Positions 7,479 through 15,234 of a stretch of 64,000 bases of DNA are shown piece by piece. The position numbers were made by a program, and so were the translations under genes. This stretch comes from Psychromarinibacter sp048262455 (GTDB lineage Bacteria; Pseudomonadota; Alphaproteobacteria; Rhodobacterales; Rhodobacteraceae): assembly GCA_048262455.1 (NCBI GenBank), contig JBLXFD010000012.1, positions 1-64,000 on the forward strand, written 5' to 3'. Position 1 is the first letter of the stretch. The number at the start of each line of letters is the position of its first letter. The notes beneath the pieces were generated by a model. That model had not been told where the DNA came from and did no database searches. It was given only the letters and a program-made list of their open reading frames with translations.

Positions 7479-8399
7479 TTACAGCTCGTCCGCGCGGGGC
7501 GGGTTGGCGCCGGCGCGGCTGACGGTGACGGCGGCGGCGCGCACCCCCAGTTCCAGCGCCTCGGTCAGCAGCCGGTCGTCCAGCGCCGCCAGCGCCGGCT
7601 TGTTCAGCGCCCCGGCCCGGTGCAGCGCCGCCAGCACCCCGGCGTTGAAGGTATCGCCCGCGCCGACGGTATCGGCCACCTCGACCCGGGGGGCGGCCAC
7701 GTGCACCTCGCCGGTGGCGGTAAAGCCCCGCGCGCCCTTGGCCCCCTCGGTCACGCAGACCACCTTGGGCCCCTGGGTCAGCAGCTGCCGCGCCAGCGCG
7801 CCGATCTCGCCGTCGCCGGCGATCCAGCGCAGGTCCTCGTCCGACAGCTTGACGATGTCCGACAGCGCCAGCATCCGCTCAATGCGGGCGCGGTAGGCGG
7901 GCTCGTCGGCGATGAACGAGGGGCGGATGTTCGGGTCCATCATCACCGCCCGCGAAGGCGCCTCGCGCGCCGCCAGCGCCTCGAAGGCGCTGCCGCAGGG
8001 CTCTCCCACCAGGCTGATGCCGCCGAAGAACAACGCCTCGACGTCGCCGCCCAGCTCCGGCAGGTCCGCGGGCGTCAGCATCCGCAGCGCGGTGCCGGTG
8101 TCGTAGAAGGCATAGGTGGCCTGTCCGTCCACCAGCCGGACGAAGGCCAGGGTGCAGGGGCGGTCGCAGCTGACTGCGTAGCGGGCGTCCACGTCCGAGG
8201 CGGCCAGCGCCTCGCGCAGCATGTCGCCGAACAGGTCCCGGCTGAGCCCGCAGAAGAAAGAAGAGGGCGCCCCGAGCCGGCCCAGCGCGATGGCGGTGTT
8301 GAACACGGCGCCGCCGGGGTAGGGGGCGAAGGCGTCCTCGCCCGCCTCGCTGCGCCGGGGCAGCATGTCGATCAGCGCTTCGCCGCAGCTCAGGATCAT
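7479..8399 (-). CDS. PfkB-family carbohydrate kinase (fructokinase-like)
   Basis: The 306-residue cytosolic kinase opens with MILSCGEALIDMLPR and has GGAVFNTAIALGRLG for sugar binding. The PfkB ATP/anion-hole motif near residue 245 reads ADTVGAGDTFNAGVL, with Asp of GAGD as catalytic base. The sequence resembles fructokinases more than ribokinases, but specificity is not proven. GGGAGAG precedes ATG 8399. The preceding transporter-like gene on the same strand ends 68 bases upstream, so joint transcription is possible. Confidence 0.9.
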   Translation of the reverse strand: MILSCGEALIDMLPRRSEAGEDAFAPYPGGAVFNTAIALGRLGAPSSFFCGLSRDLFGDMLREALAASDVDARYAVSCDRPCTLAFVRLVDGQATYAFYDTGTALRMLTPADLPELGGDVEALFFGGISLVGEPCGSAFEALAAREAPSRAVMMDPNIRPSFIADEPAYRARIERMLALSDIVKLSDEDLRWIAGDGEIGALARQLLTQGPKVVCVTEGAKGARGFTATGEVHVAAPRVEVADTVGAGDTFNAGVLAALHRAGALNKPALAALDDRLLTEALELGVRAAAVTVSRAGANPPRADEL

Positions 8400-8467
8400 C
8401 GGTCTCTCCCTTGGAATGGTCGGGTCCGATCTAGCGGCGCCGGGGCTTCGGGGCAAGCGCGGCGGAC

Positions 8468-9856
8468 TCAGAGCGCGGCGATGGACAGCACGTAGATCGA
8501 CATCAGCACCAGCCCCGACCCCAGGTAGCCGCCGTTCCAGACCAGCCCCACCCGCCGGGCCGATACCTTCCCCAGCCGCGCGATCAGCAGGGTCGAGGCG
8601 GTGTAGGGAGAGGTGGCGCCGGTCAGCGACCAGCCCGCGGTCATCGCCAGCACCAGGTCGCCGGGCGACAGGCCCATGGCGGCGGCGGGCGGCAGCACCG
8701 GCGCCACCAGCGACACCGCGAGGATCGGGTTCGCGCCGATCTGCCCTGCCAGCGGAATGCCCCAAATCAACGCCAGCAGCACCGCCCACCCGGGCACCCG
8801 CGTCAGGTCCAGCCCGCTGGCCGCGATCACCGGCACCAGCAGCGCCGCGCCCATTGTGCCGATGAAGCCCGCCATCATCAGCAGCACCAGCTCGCCCCGG
8901 TGCCCCGGCAGGATCCGCAGCAGGTACTCCGCCCCGCGTTCCAGAGGGCCGCGCAGCCGGCGGCCCGGGGATTGCAGCGCCGCCCAAGCCAGCGCGATCA
9001 GCGGCACCGCCAGCATTACCGCCGCGACGAAACGCACGTCTCCCAGCACCTGGAGCAGGCCAGAGACGGTGCCGAGGATCACCAGCAGCGCCAGCAGCGG
9101 CAGCAGCAGGCGCCAGCCGCCCTCGGGCGCCCGGCGGGGCGGGGCGGGGCGCGAGAGGCGCGGCTTGAACAGCGTGTCCAGCGACCATCCCAGCAGCAGC
9201 AGGATCAGGCCCGATCCGAAGCACGGCAGCGCCACCGCCAGCCAGTCGGCCCCCGGCACCATCGACAGCGAGACCGCGATTGCGAAGGCCAGCGGCGACC
9301 ATGTCAGCGAGGCGGTGAACCCGCGCTGGATCGCCAGCAGCATCCGCCGGGTGCGGTGGCCGCGGATCTCGGGGTCCGGCTCGGCGGCGGCGCTGGCAAC
9401 GGACAGGCCGCCCAGCAACGAGATGGCGCCGTAGCTCAGCAGCAGCGCGAAGACGTGCCCGCCCCCGGTCAGCGCGGCATAGCGGCGGCCCGGCGGCTGC
9501 GCGGCCAGGAAGTTGCCGCAGCGGTTGATCACCTCGGAGCTGTCGGCCACCTGCCGCAGCGAGGTGAGCGCGGTGTAGAAGGCCCCGATGAAGGCCGCCT
9601 TGCCGCCCGCGTCGATCAGCCAGGCCGGCCAGTCCGGGCGGGTCGCCATGACGGCCGCCAGCAGCGCCGCGCCGACCCCCGCAAAGATCTTCTGCTGGCG
9701 CGGCGACACCGGCGCCATGGCCAGCACCACCAGCACCGCCAGCCCGGCCGCCGCGTAGTCGAAGACCGCGCCGCCCAGCCACTCGCGCCCCAGCGCCGCC
9801 AGCGTCAGCGCCCCCATCAGCGCGCCGATGGCCGTGTCGAGCCGGGGCAGGGTCAT
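8468..9856 (-). CDS. Multi-pass membrane protein, transporter-like, unassigned
   Basis: The predicted 462-residue protein has about twelve hydrophobic segments. Two short conserved-looking stretches with Pro/Gly breaks recall the helical hairpins of ion-transporter superfamily carriers: GANPILAVSLVAPVLPPAAAMG and, 20 residues later, SLTGATSPYTASTLLIARLG. I do not recognise a named family. ATG 9856 is chosen because it follows the stop of the zinc-ribbon gene by 13 bases; an upstream start at 9898 would overlap that gene. The ribosome binding site is weak. Gene order suggests co-transcription with the zinc-ribbon gene and possibly with the kinase. Confidence 0.7.
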   Translation of the reverse strand: MTLPRLDTAIGALMGALTLAALGREWLGGAVFDYAAAGLAVLVVLAMAPVSPRQQKIFAGVGAALLAAVMATRPDWPAWLIDAGGKAAFIGAFYTALTSLRQVADSSEVINRCGNFLAAQPPGRRYAALTGGGHVFALLLSYGAISLLGGLSVASAAAEPDPEIRGHRTRRMLLAIQRGFTASLTWSPLAFAIAVSLSMVPGADWLAVALPCFGSGLILLLLGWSLDTLFKPRLSRPAPPRRAPEGGWRLLLPLLALLVILGTVSGLLQVLGDVRFVAAVMLAVPLIALAWAALQSPGRRLRGPLERGAEYLLRILPGHRGELVLLMMAGFIGTMGAALLVPVIAASGLDLTRVPGWAVLLALIWGIPLAGQIGANPILAVSLVAPVLPPAAAMGLSPGDLVLAMTAGWSLTGATSPYTASTLLIARLGKVSARRVGLVWNGGYLGSGLVLMSIYVLSIAAL

Positions 9857-9869
9857 GCGCGCGGCAGGC

Positions 9870-10952
9870 TCATTGGTTCTGCGCCGCGAACCAGCCAATC
9901 ACCGCGGCGACGATCAGCCCCAGCAGCACGGCGAAGGCGATCTTCCACTTGGAATAGGGCCGCTCGCCCTGCACCCGCCCGGTGGTGCCGTTCACCACGA
10001 AGCGGAAGGACCGCCCCCGGTACTTGTAGGCCGCCAGCCAGACCGGCAGCAGCACGTGCTTGAAGGTGACGTCCGCGATCTGCGTCTCGATGCCGTGGAT
10101 CCGCTGCCGGTCGCCGCCGATGTCGAAGCGCACGTCGCGCTCGATCACCCGGTCCATGTGGGCGCGGGCCTGCGTAAACCCTTCCTTCAGCTCCACCTGG
10201 TAGGCCTCGGCGCGGAAGCCGGCGAGGTACTCGGGGCTGTAGGGGCGCAGCGCGGTCAGGTCCCATGGCTCCAGCCCGTCGGTGTGCTTGCGCGGCAGCG
10301 AGGTCGAGGCCAGCACCAGCACGTCGTCGAAGAACCGCCGCACCCGGCCGCGTGCGGGGGTCCAGCGGACGCGGGGCTCGCGCACCTGCTGGGTCTTCCC
10401 GTTGCGGGTGACGGTGCGGGTCACGTAGTAGACCGTGCCCCGCTCGCCGCTGTAGTCGGACGTGGTATTGGCGTCGAAGGTCCAGAAGGGCACGTAGATG
10501 CCGTCCATCCGCCGCCCCTTGCGGGCGTAGTCCTGCAGGCCGCCGGGGGCGAACCACAGCCGCCCCAGCCAGTCGGTCATCGCGCGCCGCGCGTCGGTTT
10601 CGGTCAGCGCGAAGGGCAGCAGGCCGCGCGGCTTGATGTGACGGTGGGTGCCGGTGCCGGTGACCACGGGGGTGGCGCAGAAGGGGCATTCGCGGGCGTG
10701 CTCGGCCTCCTCGAACTCCACCAGCGCGCCGCAGTTGGGGCAGCGGGAGACCCGGGTTTCCTCGATCTCGGCCTCCGGCAGCCGCGCCTCCAGCGCCGCG
10801 CGGAAGTCCAGCTCGCGGATCGCGCCGGCGGCGTAACCTTCCTCGAGCACCCGCTCGTTGCCGCAGTGATCGCAGATCAGTTTGCCCTCGGCAGGGGCAA
10901 AGCGCATGTCGGCGCCGCACTGGTCGCAGGGGAAGCGGTGCTCTTCGGTCAT
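9870..10952 (-). CDS. Membrane-anchored zinc-ribbon protein
   Basis: This 360-residue protein begins with two TFIIB-like zinc ribbons: Cys9-x2-Cys12 with Cys27-x2-Cys30, and Cys71-x2-Cys74 with Cys89-x2-Cys92. A central soluble region of about 230 residues follows (YVPFWTFDANTTSDYSG), and a single membrane helix at the C-terminus (IAFAVLLGLIVAAVIGWFAA). Similar zinc-ribbon/TM proteins in other bacteria are linked to SPFH-domain proteins, as in the Bacillus ydjGHI set, and an SPFH gene lies at 12368. Function is unknown. ATG 10952 is preferred to the longer frame because it opens directly before the first ribbon. Confidence 0.8.
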   Translation of the reverse strand: MTEEHRFPCDQCGADMRFAPAEGKLICDHCGNERVLEEGYAAGAIRELDFRAALEARLPEAEIEETRVSRCPNCGALVEFEEAEHARECPFCATPVVTGTGTHRHIKPRGLLPFALTETDARRAMTDWLGRLWFAPGGLQDYARKGRRMDGIYVPFWTFDANTTSDYSGERGTVYYVTRTVTRNGKTQQVREPRVRWTPARGRVRRFFDDVLVLASTSLPRKHTDGLEPWDLTALRPYSPEYLAGFRAEAYQVELKEGFTQARAHMDRVIERDVRFDIGGDRQRIHGIETQIADVTFKHVLLPVWLAAYKYRGRSFRFVVNGTTGRVQGERPYSKWKIAFAVLLGLIVAAVIGWFAAQNQ

Positions 10953-11079
10953 CGGGGGGCTCCGGGGCGGGTGCAGCCAGAGGGTAGTCCGCATCTCGGG
11001 AAGGTAAAACCACGATCTGCGGGCAGTTGCACCGCCGGGCGCGGCGCCTATGCTGCGGGGAATGTCCGAAGGCGGAGGA

Positions 11080-11673
11080 ATGATGACGCAATGGTTTACG
11101 GCACCGCTGCACCTGCTGGCCGGGGCGCTGCTGGCGCTTGCGCCGGTGGCCGCGGCGGGGGAAAGCGCCGCCTACCGCTTTGAATGGCAGGGCGGCGGCG
11201 ACTGGACCATGCGCGGCGCGCTCTCCTTCGACGCGGCGCTGCTGGACGGCGCTTGGGTGCTGGAGGACGAGGTGCAGTGCTTCTTCATCGAGGGCTACCA
11301 GGACGACGTGCCCATGGGCCGCTGGGCGCTGGGCCTGCTGACCGAGGAAACCACCTGGACCCTCACCTTCGACCCCGCCGCCGGGCACTTCGTGATCTAC
11401 TCGATCGACGCCTTCATGCCCCAGGCCTGGAACATGGACGGGGCGGGAACCGACTGCGGCGACCCCGGCTTCGGCTTCAACATCGGCAACGCGGCGCAGG
11501 ATCTCTGCGTCGATGGCGAACTGGTGGTGGCCTCGCAGGTGGCGCCCGACCTGCCATTCCCGGCCCTGCGCGACGACAGCGTGGAATTCCCCGCCGACGC
11601 CTGCCGCGGCCACGCGCTGCTCAGCCGGCTGGACCCGGTCACAGGAACCGGTGCAGCGCCTTCGGTGCCATGA
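11080..11673 (+). CDS. Secreted protein of unknown function
   Basis: The 197-residue product begins with a signal peptide (LHLLAGALLALAPVAAAGES). The mature part contains four Cys residues, in VQCFFIEG, TDCGDPG, DLCVDG and DACRG, that could form two disulfides. No family is recognised. ATG 11080 follows GGCGGAGGA; the second ATG at 11083 is nearly as good. The gene faces the cytochrome b gene and the two overlap by 35 bases at their 3' ends, so both stops lie inside the other's coding region. Confidence 0.7.
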   Translation: MMTQWFTAPLHLLAGALLALAPVAAAGESAAYRFEWQGGGDWTMRGALSFDAALLDGAWVLEDEVQCFFIEGYQDDVPMGRWALGLLTEETTWTLTFDPAAGHFVIYSIDAFMPQAWNMDGAGTDCGDPGFGFNIGNAAQDLCVDGELVVASQVAPDLPFPALRDDSVEFPADACRGHALLSRLDPVTGTGAAPSVP

Positions 11674-12217
11674 TCCGCAGGGCGTTGTCGCGCAGCTTCA
11701 GGTGCCGCCAGAGGTGAAAGCCCGCATGGCCGGCTGCGACGGCGGCCAGCAGGTAATACTCCCACACATGCACCCGGAGCGCGATCTCGTGCGCCCGTTC
11801 CAGCCCCAGCGGCGGCGCGAAGGGCAGCACGCCCCCCGCCTTCAGCAGCACCGGCGAGGTCAGCCCGATGGCGAAACCGCTGAGCGCCACGCCGAACAGC
11901 CCCCAGACCAGCACCCGGTGCATCCACCAGTGCAGGCGCCGCGCCCAGGGCGGCAGCTTCGGCCCCGGCCGCCCGGCAAGGCCCCGGCGTAGGTAGTCGG
12001 CGGACCACAGCAGCGCCAGCGTCACGAAGACCAGCGCGAAGGCGGAATGAATCTGGAAGGCGGTCTGCCCGCCGGCGCGCAGCACGATCTCGGGGGTGAC
12101 CAGCAGGAACCAGACGAAGAGCGGCAGCAGGGACCAGTGCAGCCATTTCAGCCATGTACGCCGGTGCGGCCGCCAGCGCGGGCGGCGCGGGGACGAGGAG
12201 GCGGCGAAGCTGGTCAT
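11639..12217 (-). CDS. Cytochrome b561/b6-like membrane protein
   Basis: The product has 192 residues and four membrane helices. Histidines suited to two haem b groups occur in WLKWLHWSLLP, FQIHSAFALV, LHWWMHRVLVWG and GHAGFHLWRHL, the pattern of di-haem b561 proteins, which pass electrons across the inner membrane. The start ATG 12217 gives a short basic N-terminus; a longer frame reaches 12328 but adds Pro/Arg-rich sequence that looks non-coding. No partner oxidoreductase is adjacent. Confidence 0.78.
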   Translation of the reverse strand: MTSFAASSSPRRPRWRPHRRTWLKWLHWSLLPLFVWFLLVTPEIVLRAGGQTAFQIHSAFALVFVTLALLWSADYLRRGLAGRPGPKLPPWARRLHWWMHRVLVWGLFGVALSGFAIGLTSPVLLKAGGVLPFAPPLGLERAHEIALRVHVWEYYLLAAVAAGHAGFHLWRHLKLRDNALRIMAPKALHRFL

Positions 12218-12367
12218 GTGGAAGATACGCGGGGTGCGGGGGAATGGTTTCAGTCGACGGGGCAGGGCGGGTGCGACAGAGGGCCGGTGCCCGTCCTCCG
12301 GAGCGGACGGGCGCTGGCCCGGCGACACTGCGTGCCTTGTTCCGGGCCGGGCGCGCCTATCAGCGCC

Positions 12368-13489
12368 TCAGATCCCCGGCGGCGGGGGCGGCGGCAGCAC
12401 GGTGAACAGCTGCGCCAGGTCGCGCACCTCCTCGGCCTTCAGCCAGCCGTCCTGCCCGGCGGTCCAGACGTAGCTGTCGCGCGACAACTCGCCCGCGGCG
12501 GCCATCCGTCCCATCGCGGCGCGGGAGTAGGGGCCGCGCGTCTCGCCGTTCTGCGCCACGTGCCAGACCTTCTCGGCCGGAGGAGGCGGCGGCGGGGCGG
12601 CGTGGCCCTGCGGCGGCACCTGCTGCTGCGGCGCCGCGCCCCATGGCCCCATGTTCTGCGCCATCGCCATGCCCATGCCCGCGCCCAGCCCGGCCGCCAT
12701 GCCACCCCCCGCCGGGTTCTGCGCGGCGGCGGTCATCGCCTCGGCGGCGGAGAACTGGGTGTAGCGGCCCAGATCGCCCACCACCCCCATGGAGGTGCGC
12801 TTGTCCAGCGCCTCCTCGACGGCCGGCGGCAACGAGATGTTCTCGATGTAGAACTCCGGGATCGCCAGCCCGTACTGCGCCACGATGCCAGAGATCTCGG
12901 CGGCGATCATCTTGCCGAGGTCGGCGGTGTTCGCGGCCATGTCCAGCACCGGGATGCCCGAGGCGGCGATCACCCGGGAGAATTCCTGCACGATCACGTT
13001 GCGGATCTGGAACGAGATCTCGTCCATGGTGAACTCGCCGTCGGTGCCGACGATCTCGGTCATGAACTTGGCAGGATCGGCGACGCGCACCGCGTAGGTG
13101 CCATAGGCGCGGATGCGGGTCGGCCCGAACTCGGGGTCGCGCAGCATGATCGGGTTCTTGGTGCCCCACTTCAGGTCGGTGAAGCGGGTGGTGTTGACGA
13201 AGTAGATCTCGGACTTGAACGGGCTGCGGAAGCCGTGGTCCCAGTGCTGCAGCGTGGTCATCACCGGCATGTTGTTGGTCTCGAGCATGTAGAGACCCGG
13301 GGTGAAGACATCGGCCAGCTGCCCCTCGTGCACGAAGACCGCCGCCTGCCCCTCGCGCACCGTCAGCTTGGCGCCGTACTTGATGGCGTGTCCATGCCGC
13401 TCGAACCGCCAGACCATGGTGTCGCGGGTGTCGTCGGTCCAGTGGATGACGTCGATGAACTCGCCGCTGAGGAAGTCGAAGATGCCCAC
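12368..13489 (-). CDS. SPFH-domain protein with C-terminal GYF_2 domain
   Basis: The 373-residue protein has an SPFH (stomatin/prohibitin-like) region over about residues 1-250 of the type called virion-core-like or YdjI (WTDDTRDTMVWRFERHG near the start, then EYGG-free LPPAVEEALDKRTSMG). A Gly/Ala/Met-rich stretch and a Pro-rich linker follow, and a GYF_2 domain closes the protein (VWHVAQNGETRGPYS ... VWTAGQDGWLKAEEV). SPFH proteins scaffold membrane microdomains, and GYF_2 often binds Pro-rich partners. The start is GTG 13489, sharing one base with the stop of the tiny upstream gene, which implies translational coupling. Confidence 0.85.
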   Translation of the reverse strand: MGIFDFLSGEFIDVIHWTDDTRDTMVWRFERHGHAIKYGAKLTVREGQAAVFVHEGQLADVFTPGLYMLETNNMPVMTTLQHWDHGFRSPFKSEIYFVNTTRFTDLKWGTKNPIMLRDPEFGPTRIRAYGTYAVRVADPAKFMTEIVGTDGEFTMDEISFQIRNVIVQEFSRVIAASGIPVLDMAANTADLGKMIAAEISGIVAQYGLAIPEFYIENISLPPAVEEALDKRTSMGVVGDLGRYTQFSAAEAMTAAAQNPAGGGMAAGLGAGMGMAMAQNMGPWGAAPQQQVPPQGHAAPPPPPPAEKVWHVAQNGETRGPYSRAAMGRMAAAGELSRDSYVWTAGQDGWLKAEEVRDLAQLFTVLPPPPPPGI

Positions 13490-13674
13490 TATTGCGTCGC
13501 TTTGGGTGCTGAGGACGTGACAGAGGTCGCCTTGGGAAGCTTCTTGGGTCCTTCGCTCGAATTTACGAGGCGGCTAGGTTTTGCGCTCCGGGCACTCCGG
13601 GATTCCACCGTCCCTACCCACCGGCCGGACGAGCCTGTTCCGGGTCGATAACCTTCATAAAGCGTCTTCGGCAT
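13489..13674 (-). CDS. Small basic protein paired with DUF6338 gene
   Basis: The 61-residue product (MPKTLYEGYRPGTGSSGRW ...) is basic, Ser/Lys/Pro-rich and probably disordered. GGAGG lies seven bases before ATG 13674, inside the end of the DUF6338 gene, and its TAG overlaps the GTG of the SPFH gene (TAGTG). The close fit between two coding genes supports real translation. A small GYxP-containing partner next to DUF6338 proteins is, from memory, a recurring arrangement, but this was not searched. Base composition is AT-richer than the neighbours. Confidence 0.6.
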   Translation of the reverse strand: MPKTLYEGYRPGTGSSGRWVGTVESRSARSAKPSRLVNSSEGPKKLPKATSVTSSAPKATQ

Positions 13675-13676
13675 CG

Positions 13677-14282
13677 CTAGTCCTCCGCTTCAAGAAACTC
13701 GATAGACCGAACCGAATCCAAGGCAAGCCAGGCGCTTCGGTTCGGAACAGCCTCCACCCAATTCCCATCTTTTCCTAGTTTATATAGGCGTTCCAAGAAG
13801 ATTCCACCATTGCGTTCATCTGTACCCACCATCGAGCGTGGTCCAAAGTAGCCAAGCACCTGCCGCCCGTCGTGATAGGCAATGATCACGAAGGATGGGT
13901 TGTCATTCCGGTCGAAGGCGTGATCGAACGCCTGATTCACCGGGCGGGTTACCGGCAGGAACAACCGGCGCAGACCACCCGGAAACCAGCTTTGCGTCAC
14001 CAGCCAGCCGAACAGAAAGCCCAGCGCGGCGGGCTGCAAGACCACTTGTAAGAACAACGATATGGAGGCGTTGGCCTCGGTCCAAGATTGCGGAACCCAC
14101 GCAAAAGTAAGTAATGTCACCGTCTGGTTGATCAGGCTGAGAATGACAGCCTCGACCAGCGTCTCATTGATGCTGGGGCGTTCGCCCGTGACGAGGCGGG
14201 ACCGGGCGGAAAGCATCACGAAGCCAGCCAGCAGATACCGCGCGAAAAACTCGAAAGTCTCCGGCGACAGCAGCTGGCTCAC
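13677..14282 (-). CDS. DUF6338-family membrane protein
   Basis: The 201-residue protein has three N-terminal hydrophobic segments (YLLAGFVMLSARSRL, VILSLINQTVTLLTFAWV, LFLQVVLQPAALGFLFGWLV) and a soluble C-terminal domain of about 80 residues with FVIIAYHDGRQVLGYFG and NGGIFLERLYKL, as in DUF6338 proteins. Molecular role unknown. GTG 14282 starts one base after the DUF2927 stop. The coding sequence is clearly AT-richer than the genes on both sides, which suggests that it and the following small gene were acquired and set into an existing operon. Confidence 0.75.
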   Translation of the reverse strand: MSQLLSPETFEFFARYLLAGFVMLSARSRLVTGERPSINETLVEAVILSLINQTVTLLTFAWVPQSWTEANASISLFLQVVLQPAALGFLFGWLVTQSWFPGGLRRLFLPVTRPVNQAFDHAFDRNDNPSFVIIAYHDGRQVLGYFGPRSMVGTDERNGGIFLERLYKLGKDGNWVEAVPNRSAWLALDSVRSIEFLEAED

Positions 14283-14283
14283 C

Positions 14284-15228
14284 TCAACTGTCCCCGCCCA
14301 GCAGCTCCGCCGCCAGCACCTCCGCCACGGGTCGGGCCTCGGCGGCGGTCATGCCGCTTTTCATCCGCTTGTCGTAGAGCATCCGCAGCAGCAGCTCGTC
14401 CTGGGTGGTGAGCAGCCCGAACTCCTCGTCATCGTTGAACACAGAGGGGCGGGCGGCGGGGCTATCGTTGGACAGGCCGAGGCCCTGGGCCAGTTCCTCG
14501 TGGATGCAGGACAGGCGCAGCAGGTCCGGGTGCTCGCCCCGGATCACCGCCACCGCCTGGGTGTAGGAGCCGTCGTCGCGCGGGTCGCGGGCGAAGACCA
14601 GGCAGAAGGTCGAGCGGCGCATGGTCTCGACCGTCTCCACTGCGCCCTTGCTGATGTCTGGCACGATGGCGCGCAGCTGCGGGCCGAGGGCGCGGCGCTC
14701 GTTCTCGTTGACGATGAAGACGTGGTAGTTGGCGCTGGCCGAGTCCGTCATGGTGATCGGCAAGCCCGTCAGCCGCGACAGCCGCGCGGCATAGCGGGTG
14801 ACGTCGGCGCGGTCCTTGTGGCGCTGCGCATCGGGCACGCTGTCGCCGAAGGTCACCCGCATGCGCACCGGCTGGTTCCAGCGGTGCAGGCGGCTTTCGG
14901 TCTGCTGCGCCACCAGCCGGCCGTTGACGGTGGTGAATTCCTCGAACAGCGCAATGCGGATGAAATTCTCCACCAGCTGGCGCCGGGTCAGCGGCGTGTC
15001 GGGGCCGCCGCCGTCCATCCGCAGCAGGCCCTGCGCCTTCAGGCTGGATTCCACGCGGGTGAAATAGCTCTTCAGCTCGCGGCTTTCGGGCGAGAGCGGA
15101 ACCGGCTCCGGCGGGGGCGGGGGCGCGGGGGGCGGTGCGGGGGGCGGCGCGGGGCGCGCGGCCTCTTCGCAGCCGGCGAGCGCGAGGGCGGCCAGCAGCA
15201 CCGCGGGAAGAAGACGGGGAAATGTCAC
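14284..15228 (-). CDS. DUF2927 lipoprotein
   Basis: The 314-residue precursor has a lipoprotein signal with lipobox LAGC (Cys19), followed by a Pro-rich spacer of about 25 residues. The remaining domain matches DUF2927, widespread in Rhodobacterales. It contains SCIHEELAQGLGLSNDSP, whose HEExxQ pattern recalls a degenerate zinc-peptidase site, and FNDDEEFGLLTTQDELLLRML. It is presumably anchored in the outer or inner membrane facing the periplasm. It sits six bases after TelA and one base before the DUF6338 gene, in one operon. Confidence 0.85.
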   Translation of the reverse strand: MTFPRLLPAVLLAALALAGCEEAARPAPPPAPPPAPPPPPEPVPLSPESRELKSYFTRVESSLKAQGLLRMDGGGPDTPLTRRQLVENFIRIALFEEFTTVNGRLVAQQTESRLHRWNQPVRMRVTFGDSVPDAQRHKDRADVTRYAARLSRLTGLPITMTDSASANYHVFIVNENERRALGPQLRAIVPDISKGAVETVETMRRSTFCLVFARDPRDDGSYTQAVAVIRGEHPDLLRLSCIHEELAQGLGLSNDSPAARPSVFNDDEEFGLLTTQDELLLRMLYDKRMKSGMTAAEARPVAEVLAAELLGGDS

Positions 15229-15234
15229 GCTGGA

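Noticed and set aside
7224..8495. 423-codon plus-strand frame across dtd and the sugar kinase
   Set aside because: It runs across two convincing minus-strand genes and has no recognisable domain.
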